A stretch of 64,000 nt of DNA from Theocolax elegans (taxonomy: Eukaryota > Arthropoda > Insecta > Hymenoptera > Cerocephalidae), in the NCBI GenBank assembly GCA_026168455.1, contig CM047426.1, forward strand, positions 1,288,501 through 1,352,500, read 5' to 3'. Below are positions 1 through 14,445 of the stretch, in pieces (the stretch's first letter is position 1; every line of letters starts with the position of its first letter). The notes below the pieces were generated by a model that made no database searches, was not told the origin of the DNA, and was given only the letters and a program-made list of their open reading frames with translations. Position numbers and translations under genes: made by a program.

Positions 1-3000
1 TTTATATATTTTACGTTGATGAGATTTTTAACCAATTTAAGAAAACAATATTAAACTAATTACTAATTAGATTAGCTTAGATGATTCACGATGTAATTAC
101 GATGAATGCTGCATGTCGATTCGGAATTTGAAAAAGTAACCCATGAATCTTCGTGGAGTTACATTGTGCTATATCTTACGCAATACCCACAAGAATTTTA
201 CAAGATCTAATTGATCTAAAAAACTATCTATAATTTAAATAGAAATATCACTTTTACCATACTATTAAATACATAAAAATATATTTTTGGAACGCGCGCT
301 CTTTTCTTCCTGAAAAATGAAGTTAAAAATACAACACGGTGTTCATTTTTTCTTTTTCGTTTTAAAATGACCCAATAACCCATTAACCTAATAACAAGTG
401 ATCAACAACTTCTTTTTCGAATAATTCAAATATAAATATATATATATATATCGTGACGCGTGTTTATTTATTTGTTGCTAGCTCTCTTGATTTTAATCGA
501 CATACGTACGTGCGAACATTTATTATTTACAACGTTGTAAATTAATTACACCCATTAGAAACAACAAATTACCTGAGTTTAAAATATACATATATACCGA
601 AAATAAGTAAAATTGATATTTGATTCTGAAAAAATTTTATGTAAATGTATAATTTGATAAACAAAAAAAAACTGGTTAAATCTCGTGTATTTGATTGTAG
701 TGGGACGTATATCTCAGACGATACCGTAGAATTCGTAATAATGTTATCGCGAATCTTAATATTGCCGAGACAGTTAAGTAACGCGAATTAAACAAGTTGT
801 ATGTAAAAAAAATGTCTGCTATAATTTATTGAAAAAAAAAAGTTCTCAAAAAAATTCGAATCCAAAGTACAACATTCATACATCGTCGATCAAAATAAAT
901 AATCAGGTGACGAGATGCGAAATTCGAAGTTAAAAATTTAATATGAATTTTCTGTCGTATGCAATCTAAAGATTATCGAGGAAACCCACGAGCGTTACAC
1001 GTGCATCGGCGTTAACGAGCCTCACTAAAATATATCAAGATCATTATAATAATACGAAATATACGCGCGCAACCGAAAAATTGCACAATGAAGAAAATTT
1101 TATCGTTACGTAAAGCAAACTTTGATAACGAAAACGTCTAGATGTTTACAGTCTGCTTTCGCGCGCTATCAGTATACCTGTGCCAACTTTTAAAAAAAAT
1201 ATATGTATATATATATATCACAATCAACAGCAGCAGCTGCTGCTCGCTCATTCTAGTTGAGTCGCGGTAAGGTTAAAAAAAAAAGGAAATTGGGTATTAA
1301 TTATTTTAATAGCAACAACAACAAACGAGATTAGTACAGTAACGATTTCGTTTTGACAAGTCGAAAATAAAAAATGGATGAATATTTTTTTTGCACCTGC
1401 TCAGTTGGATAAGAATCGTGCAGGATGCGTTTCGAGTGGTATCGTGATTTTCGAATCTAATGACAAGGTTTCTAGGAGATTTAGAGAGAGAGAAAGAGAG
1501 TGAGTAGAAAATAAAATTTGCGATCGAGCGTTCGAGAAAACGGAAGTATATGTGTGTGTATACGCTTGCAAGCTGCAGACGTTAATTAAAGAGAATATAT
1601 AATAATATTTTTTTAAGGATTAAGCAATCACATATTTTAGGTTAGATTGGCGAATGGACAACTGTCGACAGTAGTTGATTAGCATCTCTATTCTACGTGT
1701 ACTATTAATTAACGTACAGTATATTGTCGAATGTAAATTATTTCGATTTAGTATAAACACAACATTTAAAAACATCGAGTAAAAATTATATTTTTTTTGA
1801 AATAGTGATTTTTTCACTCTTCATATATACATTCTTCTAAAAAGCGAATAATCACTATCTGTATGTTTGAAGTCTATTGTATATAATTAATAACTGCGCG
1901 AAGAAAAATGATGAATAAAACAAAAGAGAAAGAAAAAAAATAATGAATAAAAATTATCTGTAAATGTTCATCATAAAAAGGTGGGTATGCGAGGTTATAT
2001 AATTTTTTTCCATATAATATTAATAAAAAGTAATAATCAGATTGAAATTTTTGATCATATATAAGAGGAATTTTTCGTGTAATACTTTTACGCGCAAGAT
2101 CGCTACAATTTATATTCTTTTTCGAAAAAAGAAAATGCTTCTCTCCTTGTAATATAAATTTTTTAAATAATGAAAAAAAAATCGTATTTCAGACTGACGT
2201 TTCCTAGTATAGAAATCAAATCACTATTTAAACGTTTTATTTTACCAAAACTGGCCAATAAGAGTTAAAATCAATGTTACTTAGAGTTTGGTAATTAGTG
2301 GACAAAAATGATTTTGAATAACCTTAAAATGCTTCATTTGTACTAGAATAGTGGATCTCTATTTTAAAACATAAATAAATAAATAAGTTCGGATCGTATC
2401 AGCAGTTCAACCAAATTTAACCTAAAAATTCATAATATTTTTAATTTTATTTTTTTTAAAATAATATTTTACAGTCAACCTTTCACAATTGAATGCACAC
2501 CTCGTCTCACGAGTTCTAAAATTAATGAACATTTGACAAAAATTATAACTAAGAACTGCACTTAATAAAAAAAAATTATACCGAAATTTTCACTATCCGT
2601 TTGAATATTACAAACGTGTCCTACCCAACATCCTCCACGCAAACAAAAAAAGAAAGGAAAAGCACATCTTACCTATACCACAAATCGTAAACATCATCGC
2701 ACGAATTATTAACGAAAACGAAGACGATAAACAAAATTTCCACCGAACGTACACACACACACACACATATACTTATCTTCCCGTATATATGTACGAAGTG
2801 TGTAATCATTAATAAACTTTCTCTCGTTGGAACGGCATAATTTCCGATTAGAATTCTCAAGTAACCAGTTCAGGATTACGTTTATAACCCCTCTCTTTCT
2901 CTCTTTCACTCCAGTTATGCAAACGTTACACGTGTGTGCATAACAATTTAATAACCGTTTGAAAATTCATCCCCGCTATAGGAAACGATTAAATCTCCAT

Positions 3001-5930
3001 TCGATCGACGAGTTAAATTATAAGAAACTATGGGTTCTTTTTTTTTTTTTAACACATCGTTGCTTCCAGTGTACGTACACACACACACACACATAAGTAA
3101 CCTTATCAGTATGAACTCGTTATTCAGGTTTATCAATATAAGTAGGTCTTGTAACTTCAATTTACAATTATTTAGGTCACCTACAAACGTGCCCGTGGTG
3201 AAGCTTTTTTTCATTCTCTCTCTCTCTTTCTCCAGAAGCTGAAGTTACACGTTTGTCTGTGTGTGTATGTATATATATATATATATATATATCTTCATCT
3301 CGCGAAATTACGGTTAAATATAAGACCGGTAAATTATTCGAGAATAATTGTGTGGATATGTAGGTCGGTATCTGGACCAGGTGAATTCAAAATATATATA
3401 TATGTCGATGTATACCGTATATACCTCCGAGTGCAAAAAAATGATAATAAAGGAGAAGCGATATCTTCCGCGAACTGATAAGCGTGTACGCGCGATCGAC
3501 TCTCGATTAATAATATTATAAATTACTCGGTCGTTTTTCAACATCGCGTTATCTAATTATTATTTCAATGAAAATATAATATCGTTGATATATATATACA
3601 CACACACACACACACAGGCATATACGAATCCTTCGTTATCTCTGTACTTTCTCGCTTTCATGCGTCTCTCGCCCGAAAAGGAGAAAGAAAAAATGTACAC
3701 ATGGACGTTCTCGTCGAGTTTGAAGGAAAAAACGGATAATTTTTGGAAAATTTAAAGAGTAAAAACTTCGATAACGCGTTCGTAATGCGGCGATTAAAAC
3801 GCTTCTTATCTCGAATTTTCCGAAGGGAGATAAAACGCATTTCTTATCGACTGTATCTTTAAATAACTCGCGTTACTTTTATTTTTTGTTATTATTAACG
3901 TATAATGCGGGGAATCGTCACAATTACAACGCGAACGAACCCGAAGTTTATTTATTAAAGGGAGAGAAGAAGTAAAAAATGGCGGATATAACGTTTCGCA
4001 AAACCTTGTTGGGAATTTCAACTTGAAACGTGGATAAAAAGTTTTTAACGTGCAAGATGAATTTGAAATGGCATATCTTTTCAATCGTGCATTTAAATAA
4101 TTTGTAAGAATTCGTATAAGGAATGTACAAGAGCGTCTTTTGTGAGGAACGTTCCTTGCTACTTGACATAATTGTAAATCGTTTAACAAAAAAAAAATAT
4201 TATGTAGCATGGAAATTCAAATTACTTTGAATATATGATCCATTCAAGGACGCGATGTTTAAAAAAAAAGTCATAAATTGTAATTAACATGTTGAACTAA
4301 AAAATTGAAGAAGATAATTGATAATTAATTAATCTTTTTAGTTAACATGTTGAGAGTATAGGGTAATTTGAAAAGGTAATGGATTAGCTAATTTGGAGCT
4401 AAATTTCTTTGAGAATTCGCTACAAACTATTTAATTTAAATCGCTAATGATTAATTTACTTTTAGCTATTTACCTTTTTAAAAATCGATTAAATATCGTC
4501 AACGTAAAATATTAAAATAAAGATGAGTTTTAAGTTTATTTCGTTGAACTCTAACAAATTAATTTGGAGATTCAGCATTTACTTTGAAACTAAAAAAAGT
4601 AGTAATATATTTAGGCGATTATTTAAATTTGTAATTATATTTCTAATTGTAATTTTATTTGTCAAGTCATTTGATGCAACATTTTATGTGTCATTTTTTT
4701 TAGAAACCAAAATTTTGAAGTTCAGTGATGTAAACTTTTGATCCGTAAAGTGTTGAAATAGTTTTAAAACTAATATAGTTAATCATTTTCGTCACTATCA
4801 AAATGATAATTATTATTACCAAATAAGTTTATCAAATATCGCTTCTTGTCAATACAAACATAACCTAAAAATACGTGAAAGTATTTGAAAAAAATTATTT
4901 AGCTGTATCATCAATTTATTTTTACTCGACCTTTTATTCGATTTTATTAGCATTGATCTTTAAAATTCAATTGAGTAAAGAAAATTATTAATTTTTGATA
5001 ATTACTATTGATAATTTTACATTAAATACTGATTATATCATGAGGTATGTAATCGAGCTCTACAACTATACCAAAAAATCTTGACTAATGATAAAACAAT
5101 TAAAAAAAAAGTCAACTCCTACTGATACTAAATCTTCTTAACTTAATTCAATTACTATCTTATTTATCACGGTACACATTGGAATTTCAAATTTTATCAC
5201 TTTCGTAAAAAGAAAATGCCTCCATACAACTATGCAAAAATGTTTCATTACGCTGCAGACCTTCAGAAGCAACCGCGACACTTAAAAATTCACAAGTATT
5301 ATTAATACGTATTGTTATCCAAAACTCGAAACAAAAAACGCGCGCTTGCTCGTTGCAATTTCGAAAAAAAGGAAAAAAGAAAAAGAGAAAAAAAAATACA
5401 ACAATTCGCGTAAAAATGATAATACCTCGCGTAAAAAAAGTCATGAAGCGAACGTTTCGATGAAACAATTAAACATTTCGAACAAAAGAAAGAGAAAGAA
5501 GAAGAAGAAGAAAAAAATTCTCGCCCGAGGTCGCCGCATTTAAATTCCCGAGCGAGCGCGAAAAAAATTTTTTTTCGAGATATTCGGAGGAGTCATATAC
5601 GCGCATTTTCGCACGGACCGTATAAACATGTATACACATATTCCTATTTGTAATAAAGCGTTTTAAAATTCCACGTTGTCGGTGCGCGATATATCGAGAG
5701 GAAAAGACAAAATACGAACCGAAAACAATATACCGACGCGGTTTGTTAGATATCGAACAAAGAAGAAAAAAATAAATAAATAGGAGTAATAAGGTTAATC
5801 GTGATTTCGAAGTCGATCGCGCGGTGTGTCTATACGTGTGAGAATCTTAAGGATATCTTAAGGAGAGAGAGATAGAGAGGAGAATAATAAAGATCCGATA
5901 TAGAAGAGGAAACTTTGTTACACTGCAAGA
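1..5930. other. AT-rich non-coding DNA, probably intronic
   Basis: I found no supportable coding exon here. The stretch is AT-rich with many A-runs on the + strand, short AC/GT and AT microsatellites (for example near 2,751-2,766, 3,079-3,092, 3,270-3,292 and 3,599-3,616) and a small foldback at 4,284-4,353. The few open frames run through dinucleotide repeats. It may be intron of a large minus-strand gene whose promoter lies near 35 kb; this is inferred from base skew only. Confidence 0.5.
4284..4353. repeat. small inverted repeat (foldback)
   Basis: The left arm reads AACATGTTGAACTAAAAA and the right arm, on the opposite strand, reads AACATGTTAACTAAAAAG. They are separated by an AT-rich loop of about 30 bases. 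AACATGTT is itself palindromic and occurs in both arms at 4,286-4,293 and 4,344-4,351. No coding content. It could be a remnant of a short foldback element or chance in AT-rich DNA. Confidence 0.45.
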
Positions 5931-5936
5931 GAGAAA

Positions 5937-6140
5937 TGGCATTCTTACCAATGACAGCGTTTTCCTGGCGTAACCTCAATTCCCTGATTGATGCGTGATG
6001 CAACTACGCGATACTAATCGTTTTTACCCGAGACGGATAGATATTTATGAGGGACTTTTGTTGTTTCAGCACACCGAGGCACAGTGAATCGTTGGCAATT
6101 TAATGCCGAGCAGTTCACTTCTATATTGACTCTCTTGTGT
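5937..6140 (-). other. GC-richer block, possible exon(s)
   Basis: The block stands out from its AT-rich surroundings. On the minus strand a 35-base segment (about 5,952-5,986) is bounded by CAATCAG on its 5' side and by a good donor, TTG followed by GTAAGA. On the + strand there is a plausible acceptor (TTGTTGTTTCAG, ending near 6,069) followed by an open frame of about 31 codons. The strand cannot be decided, and the block may be conserved non-coding DNA rather than an exon. Confidence 0.25.
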
Positions 6141-9100
6141 TTTACTTTGCGATATCACATCTGATTATTTCTAGTTGCTAACGAAATATTTATCTATTTC
6201 TCTCTCTCTCTCTCTCTCTTCCTCTCTCTTTTATTATTATCTCATTTCTTTTTTTTACGACAACTACGAACGATATTTACCCTTATTCGAGCTTTTGTTA
6301 ATTGAAGGACACGGTGAAAATTTTTTTAACAATAATTAATACGCGGACAGAAATTTTAGCATTTGCATCAGCTGTTCGAGTAAAATTAATGTAAAAAGTC
6401 ATAATTATCGTAAGGATAACTATTATAAAGTGATGTCATGATAATTTTTCTCGGTATTTTCTCGGTAACTTTTAAAGAGAATGTTACTTATGTATATAAT
6501 TTCGTTTGAAGTGTAACGAATTTCAAAATGATATTACATCCAACAGTTTCATACAGTAGAAAGAAATGCTAATACAGTTTTAATAAATGTTTTTCAACGC
6601 AAAATACAGTAATATACTGACTATGTAACAAAATTACTAAAAATATGGCAATTTTACCGTAGAATAAATTTACAAGAAAGATTAATATATTGTTGATAAA
6701 TGTTGATCATATAATACAGTAAAATTTATTTATAAGAATTTTCACTGTAAAAATACATATAAGATTAATACATTTATATTAAAATTTCACCATAAAACGT
6801 AGCAAAATTTATCATTTTTCAAGTTACTATAACATTTTCCTCTCGAATACATAAATATTTTTAATATAAAATTTTTCCCCTTAACACATAAATTTTAACT
6901 ATAAAATGTACCCCAATCTACAAAAAAAACCTAAAAATGTACCAAAACAAAAAAAAAACCACGTTCCGATAAAAATTTCCTTTATCTGTACGTAACGCAC
7001 GTTGCTATATAGTTTTCGTTACATAATTAGGTGTAAAGTAAACGTTCCTTCCTTTTTTTTCCTCTGTTCTCCAACGGGCAGTGAATGCAGGCTTGTTAAT
7101 GTATACCGACAGAGGTCAATCAGTGTGTCGATAATTTTCTCTATGGAAGAAGAGAGAGAAAAAAACCCGAACGAGTGAAATGCGGGTAACAACTAAATTT
7201 AGTTGACTCGCGTCGAGTGATCGTGTGTGTAACATAAAATTAAAATAAATTTTGTTAAACCCATTGCGGTGTATATACGGGTAGTAGACGAATAACAACA
7301 ACAACAATACCAACAACAAGGGTACTAGTGTGCACAAAAAAAATTTTATGGTGTTCTACCGTCAGTATGTGTGTGACCGAGTCAATTTTCTTCGTTTTTA
7401 CTCTCGTGACACCGAGTGAATTACAAATGAACGACAGAGATGTCCTAATCGTTTAATGAAATATACGCTAACGAATTTTTTTTTTAATCCAGAACGTTTC
7501 TTATCATCGGGCGTTTATATAGAGGAGAGGAAAAAAATGTAACGCAGTCAATAGTAAAATATTTGTTGATAACGAACGAAATATCATTACATACTTGTAA
7601 TAGAGTACAATGTATATCCTGGTAAATAAAGAAATGAAAAAAAAAATATTTGATCTAAATTACCTATCATAAAAAAACAGTATATATTTAACAAACAATA
7701 CCCTACAACGATCCAAAATAAATAAACAAACGACATAATCTAAACCTAAATAAGAAAAAAATCCCTCTACCTTATTAAAAATCATCACACGCAGAGTTGC
7801 GTTTATTAAAAACCGAGGATCGTTACAGACACACGCACACACCCACACACACTAATCGTAATCCAGTACACATCGTCAACTTTTGTGGAAACCCACAGCA
7901 GCAAAATCGTGCACACGCTAAAATTAAAAAAAAAAGGTCTCTCTCTCTCATTACGCCCGTAGCAAGTGTGGTAAGAGTTCGTTCGTGCTCTGAATGTTGA
8001 ACAAAAAAAAAAAGACTCGCGTACAGAGACAAAAGCGGGGACATTGCGAAAGGAATTTTCGCGTCGAAACGGTAGACTGCGTTTCTGACTTTCATCGGTG
8101 CCTGCCCTTCGTCCATGAAAGTTGACCGTATATACGTATATGTATATATATATATCGGTCTGGTGGGGGGGAAAAAAAAATTTTTTTTTTTGAGGTCCCC
8201 GTATATATACGTGTGTACAAAAGTGTCGCAATCGGTCTTCTCTGGTGAGCGACGAGAGAAAGAAAGAGTAAAGTGTATATAAACCGTGTGTCCTTCCTAC
8301 GTGGTAATTATACACGGCGTGCACACATCGTTCAACAATATCAACCGTAATCTCCCTTTGTATAGTCGTAAACATTTATTTTTCTTTTTCATTTGCATGA
8401 TCGTTAATGTAAATTTTTTCATTATATTCATATAGGTTTTCGATTTCTATCAAATTTAACTATAACCGCATTCGGGTTAAACGTCGAAAAAAGATACACA
8501 TATTTCGGTCATTATAATTATGGACAGTTGTTGGTTTTGAAATCGTATTAGTTCTTTAACTACAGTTTCTAAGGTACACGTATCCAAAAACACCGTGGAT
8601 TAAATAAAAAAAGAATGTAGAAATGTTAAATCCACCATTACGCACAAATAACAAACGATTCTCCTCTTGATTTCCTCGTATGACCCACATAAACTAAAAT
8701 TATCATTCGAGCTGCGCGCACACTTGAATGGAAACCTTTATTATTTTGTGTGTACGTATATATATAATTGACGTCGGCGTTAATTAAGCTAAACGTAATT
8801 GAATCATCCAAATTGTTATACACTCGATCCGCGAAATTTCACATATATATTAAAAAAAAAAACATCTACATAAATCCAATTCCTTCTCCATATGCACATA
8901 ATTAAACAAATTTCTGTAATCATAATCCATCGACATAAGAAGAGAGAAATGATTTTTAACGGATGGGAAAGAGAAAAAAAAGCGAAAACGATTTCTAAAA
9001 GTTTTACGATTACATTTTCAGTGGAAGTTAACGCATAGCCATTAAAAAAAAATCTATGTGTCTGCGTGTGCGTATACACAGAGAGCAAGAGAGAGAGAGG

Positions 9101-11916
9101 GACATTATCGAATCTGATCGCCGTGATGTAATTCATTGCGTAAATCATTTTAATTTAATGAAATTAAGCGACCGTCAGTTTACCATCAACGTGCCACGTT
9201 AATTAATGTCTATATAACATTGATACTTGCTTGACATCCTTAACGAAATCATAAGTTTAAGAACGGTCGAGACGTGTGAGCGTTAAAATAAAACGGGGAG
9301 TGCGATTTGTATATATATACGAGTCGAGTGGGAATGTAAGACGGTCGTGTTAATCTTTCGTTAATTAGAATTTTATTTTCAAAATCTATACCCGTAACTT
9401 TTGGGTAAAGAGAAAATCTTCTTTTTTTTCTTTAAAGCTCAGTATAGGCTTGTATCGAACGACGATTATCAAATGATAATTGACAATTGATTACGGTTTT
9501 TTTTGGTATGATTGTCTCGAAAGTTATTAAAAAAAGAAATATAAGAAAATTCGTGAATAAAAAGGCAGTAATGATTTTTTTAATTAACAGATTGTTTTGG
9601 GAATAATTGGTTTAACGAATCGACGTATAATAATTTAAATGTGCAACGTTTCTTCAGGTGCTAAACTTTAATATTAATTTTGTTAAACCTAGATATATGC
9701 ACGTAGCCGTCAAAGACAATTAAGCGGTTATTTTACAATAATTACATAAAGTTAATTAAGCAAGTTTAAAACACAAAGGTCAGTTCTTTATCTATTACAT
9801 TGTCAGACTAACAACCGATTGTTTATTAAAAAAAAATATGTAAAAAAGTAAGTAACAGTCCCACTATTTTGATTTAAGCATCTGTTTAAGGAAAGTAGTT
9901 ACTTCCTTTATTATTTGTTAGAGCATAAATCCATAATAGAATTCAATAACGTCTTTTATGTGTAAGAATTCGACATTTTTAAAAAGATCGGTAGACAATG
10001 TCTCGTTATCAGGCATAAAACACATATTTTTAATTTGAAATCATTAACAAATGTCCCAATTTCAATGATGAATTTTGTTGAATTAAAGCTGTTCTTTTTA
10101 ATTTATACACCATACCTGTACACGAATTTTCTTAAAATTTTTAATCAGTATATCAATAATTTAAACACCGAACTTAGATTGAATTCTAGTAAAAATTATT
10201 TTAAGCCCGTTTTCAAAAATCAGTGAAAAAATATAAGTAATAAAAAAATTATATTATAACCTATATGAAACAGCTGATTTTAAGAAAAAAACATTTAAAT
10301 AAATACCCGAATTTATATTATATCAGTCATATTTGAAGGCTAAATAAAACTTTAATTATGCTATTGATTGGGCTTTTTTCGGTATTTTATGACACTCAGC
10401 CATATGTGACTTAAAAACGGTACATTCATTGGCAGACTTCTACTAAGGAACTAAATTATATTTATTATATATTTATTTTATTTATACATATTTATTGTGC
10501 TGTAAAAATTAGTCATTTTTTATATGCAATTTCCATGTGTAAATTACGGCATTAGCGTTTCGATATAATTGTTAAGTAAACGATGAAAATGAATGGCGTT
10601 AAAACCTGTCCAAAACGTCGACAGGAAATTGCGAATACAAGAACTCACCTCATCGACATCGATAATTTCCCATCCTTTTAATATTACTATCAATTTTTTA
10701 ACGAAAACATTAAATCCCTGTAATTTCTATTATTCAACATATTCCCCGTTCGAATGTCGATACTACAACAAAACTAAACATTAGGTGTACGCGCGTCAAT
10801 TGTCATCCATAATAAAATAAAAAATCCTATCTAAACGAAAAAAAAAAATAATTTCTAACCACTTTCCCATCGTATATCAGGCAAACGAAATAAAAAAAAC
10901 TGATCGGATTGCAAATTAATAAGAAAAAGTACATGCATAATACGATCCGTCTGTATTATACATACGTTGTAAGAAGGTAAAGAAAATATATAACGTAATA
11001 TTTTAACAAATTAACGTACAGTCAAAGGAGAAAAGAGATTCGAATTTCGGTCATTGAATCGTCAAGACATTCGAAGACGAGTTCGCATGTCGTGACCCAG
11101 GTTATCGCGCGAGTGTAATCGACAATGCCGATTTCGTGTTTCTCGCACTCTCTCTCTCTCTCCTCCGATGGGCTTTCGAATTGAACGCGCCGCGGAAAAT
11201 ATATACGTGTATATACGCGCTTCTTCTACATTCGCAGAACGAAAAAAAAAAACACTTTTCTCGTGGTGTGTGTAAAAAAAAAGAAGATTCCCGTACAGGT
11301 TACACCGGCCGTGTAAAAGCCAAAGTGAAAATACACGAATTTACTCTTTGCGAGATGTTCGCGATGTTATATTACGTTAAAGCTTATTTATCTAATCTTC
11401 ATTTTATTTTTTTTTTATTTTTCGACGCGAGATACACGTTTATATGTATACATGTGCGTTTCTTAACTAAGAGCAAAATCTCGATGAAAGTCGATGGATT
11501 CTTATGCGAGTAGCGTTTTATCGGCAGTAATGTAATGCGAGAAAAAATGTATTGTCAAACGAAAATTTAGAGGATAAAAACAAGAAAAAAAAATAAAACT
11601 GAAATATATATCTATATAATTGGTTTAGCGAATTCGTATATTTCGAAAATTTTCGAGTGTTAAAGGACTATACCGAGAGAGAATGCGGAGCAACATTTTT
11701 TCGTTCTTCCTCATCATCGAGCGAAAAATAGAAAAATAACTCGAGAACCTTTCGTAGAAGGAGAACGTCATTATGGTACTCGGTATGCCGAAATTAATAT
11801 TTTTTTTTGCTTTTTAATAATACCCGCTCTACATTTCGACGTTTAATTTAACGCTATATGTAAATTATTTCCTTTTCTCAATCCGTTTGTTTAACGTCAA
11901 CGTACAAAAAAATCAT

Positions 11917-12005
11917 TCTTTTAGAGTGAAAAAAAACTAAGCCGATTTTTTATTTAAACTGAGCGTTAATTCTAAACGCGTGATTTGGCTCTTTCACTTT
12001 TAAAA
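11917..12005. repeat. imperfect inverted repeat
   Basis: The left arm (TTTTAGAGTGAAAAAAAACT, then AAGCCGAT) pairs with a right arm whose complement reads TTTTAAAAGTGAAAGAGCCA, then AAT. The loop of about 35 bases contains AAACGCGTG. Just downstream, near 12,087-12,102, there is a short perfect palindrome, CACTCCGATGGAGTG. It resembles a degenerate foldback element, but no target duplication was identified. Confidence 0.35.
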
Positions 12006-12895
12006 AGTTAATTATATTTACATTCGTAATACTATCTAATTTATATAGAATTAAATGTGTAATCCATAAGGGTGTGAAGATCAGTCACTCCGATGGAGTG
12101 GAAAAACCGAGATACTATTGCATGGAGTGTTTTGGTTTTTAATCAGGAAAAATTACTTCCCACGATTTTCAGTACTAAAAAATTAGTCATTTCGAGGTCA
12201 TTCAAAACCTAATTTTTAGGCTAGTAATTACAGTTATTGTTTATTTCGATTGAACAAACAATTTTTAAAATATCGTATTAAAGAAAGTACCACGTACTGT
12301 ACAAATCAAATAAATGATAAAATATATACTGACAAATGGAGTAATAATTATATAATTAAACGTGTATTTTAACTTTCAAGTTACTTTTTGAATTTGAACA
12401 ACCTGCGACACATAATTACCAAAAACAATGATAATTTTGAATAATCCATTTTTCTCCTCTTTACACGACGCAAATTAATATTTTCGGTGTCTCGCACATA
12501 TCATTTCGTTGCACGATTACATTAATTATAATTTAAAAACAGCAGTACGCAAAATCACTAAATTAACAAAAAAAAAACACACACCCGTCATTCCAAAAAT
12601 TGAGTCGTCAAAAATTAATTAAGAAAAAAAAAACATAAACTCGATAGATCAAGGATTACAGTCGGTCGTGGACAAGAGACACTCTCTACATTATCTTATA
12701 CATATATCCGCGACCATAGTCGCACACACAACACCAAGAAGAAGAAAGAAAGAAAGAAAGAAAGGAGAGAGACGCGGTGCGCAGGCAGGCCCGGCACAAA
12801 GTTTTCGTCAGCATTTTTATCGCGAGAAAACCGCGCGCACAGGGCCAATCTTGGCGTCATGCGTTTCTCTCGCGGCGCCGGCAAGTAAGTATAAG

Positions 12896-12902
<7 letters not shown>

Positions 12903-12929
<27 letters not shown>
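12903..12929 (+). repeat. (GA)n microsatellite
   Basis: Uninterrupted GA dinucleotides inside a CpG-rich patch. The complementary-strand counterpart (CT)n lies about 180 bases downstream. Confidence 0.9.
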
Positions 12930-12933
<4 letters not shown>

Positions 12934-13106
12934 CCCTTCCTTCTCGAGGAGCGAGAAAGCAAAACCCGCGCGGAGACGTGGCAACGCCGCGCGCGCGCAC
13001 AACCGCATATACGACGCTCTTGCGCATACCCACACATGTACGAACTGCGCGCGAGGTCCGTCCACGTGACTCACTCGCTATTCGGAAAATATCGGTCCGT
13101 CCGCGA

Positions 13107-13109
<3 letters not shown>

Positions 13110-13140
<31 letters not shown>
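13110..13140 (+). repeat. (CT)n microsatellite
   Basis: About 15 uninterrupted CT units. With the GA tract at 12,903-12,929 this makes an inverted purine/pyrimidine pair of the kind bound by GAGA-type factors. Confidence 0.9.
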
Positions 13141-13146
<6 letters not shown>

Positions 13147-14445
13147 TCGCTTACTCCTTCTACTTCTACTTCTTCTTCTTCTTGGCCGGTTTTCGGGCCG
13201 CCGCTCGATAAATGGGGAACGTTATCGGTGGGTATGCGCGCGCGCGCAGCTGCTGCTGCTGTTCCACGGAAAAAACGAGGAGAGGACCAAAACAGCTGCG
13301 CGCACCACCGGACGCGCGAAACTAGAAGACGACCGGCTAGAGAGAGGGACGGAGAGAGATGAGGTGATTATTCCGCACGCTCGCAGATTCTTTTCTTTTT
13401 TTCACTTAATACTATACTATATGGGTATATACACTAGGTATTATATATACGTGTGTGTGCGTGTGTGTGTGTGTGTGAATGGGATGAGATTTTAGATGTT
13501 TCTATATACGAGATCTAACCTCTGACATATATATAAGTATACACATATTTAAAACGCGCGGAAAGAACGTTTGACAATATTTTCGTTTTATACTGAAATA
13601 CGAGGTGTTGAAAAATGTGTCGGTACCCTCTAAATTCAAAAAGGTAAAATCCACGGTAGAACGTGCAATTTTTTTTTACACTTTATGGTTTAGAGTGTAA
13701 ACTTCGATATTTCTTTGTGTTCAACTAAACTCAAAAAATTTTGTTTGAATCATTTGGTTAATCGTAAGTATAATCACTGTATCTGACAAGATTTTGTCGG
13801 TACAATACAACGCGGTAAGAAGTATCCGATACAAATTAGCATAACAATACGTATCGACAAATATTATCTTAAAAATGGATAATATTTCCAAGAGATTTCA
13901 GTTTAACTAACTAAATTAAACTATACTATAGTTCAATTTCTAGTAGGATATTTTTCTAAATAAATTTTGGAGCTTATACGATATATACTAAAAAAAATTA
14001 CATTGTAAGGTAATCTTCGTGTACGTAGAGATGAATCTCGATATATTCAAGCGCTATTTACGTCAATATTAAAAAAAAAGCATTACAATCTCAGAAAATC
14101 TCACAGCTCGACTAAAATTTTCTCATTAAATTCTATTTAAATTTCGATAAAACTGTTTACCGCCGATCGAATTAAAAAAAAAACCAGCAAAACACGCCGA
14201 TTACACTATATTTAAAAATATCCAAAACCGACACTCCGATTTCACGTAAATAAGGAAATGTATAGATCGATTAGAAACTCATTCGCACCAGATACATCTT
14301 ACGCAGCAGCAATCGAAAGTAAAATAACGCGAACGAACACTGTAAAAATCCTGTTCTTCTATTCGCGTTCGAAAAAAAAAAAAATTCAATTGAATTGAAA
14401 TTTTGAAACTAAAAAAAAAAACTTGCCTCTGTAAAACGTGTACGT

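Larger units (their letters stand above)
6141..14430. other. AT-rich non-coding DNA with GA/CT and CA tracts
   Basis: No gene can be supported. The stretch holds dinucleotide tracts (TC near 6,199-6,220, CA near 7,829-7,851, GA at 12,903-12,929, CT at 13,110-13,140), a CpG-rich patch at 12,760-13,330, and a foldback at about 11,917-12,005. Open frames at 12,668-13,362 overlap each other on both strands across simple repeat and are not treated as genes. Probably intron or intergenic. Confidence 0.45.

Noticed and set aside
2669..2860. Possible minus-strand exon ending in a GTAAGA donor
   Set aside because: The frame runs through an AC microsatellite (VCVCVC) and lacks a convincing acceptor. 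Only the donor is good.
10633..10700. Possible minus-strand microexon ending in a perfect GTGAGT donor
   Set aside because: The readable segment (KGWEIIDVDE) has no polypyrimidine tract before it and no partner exon could be found.
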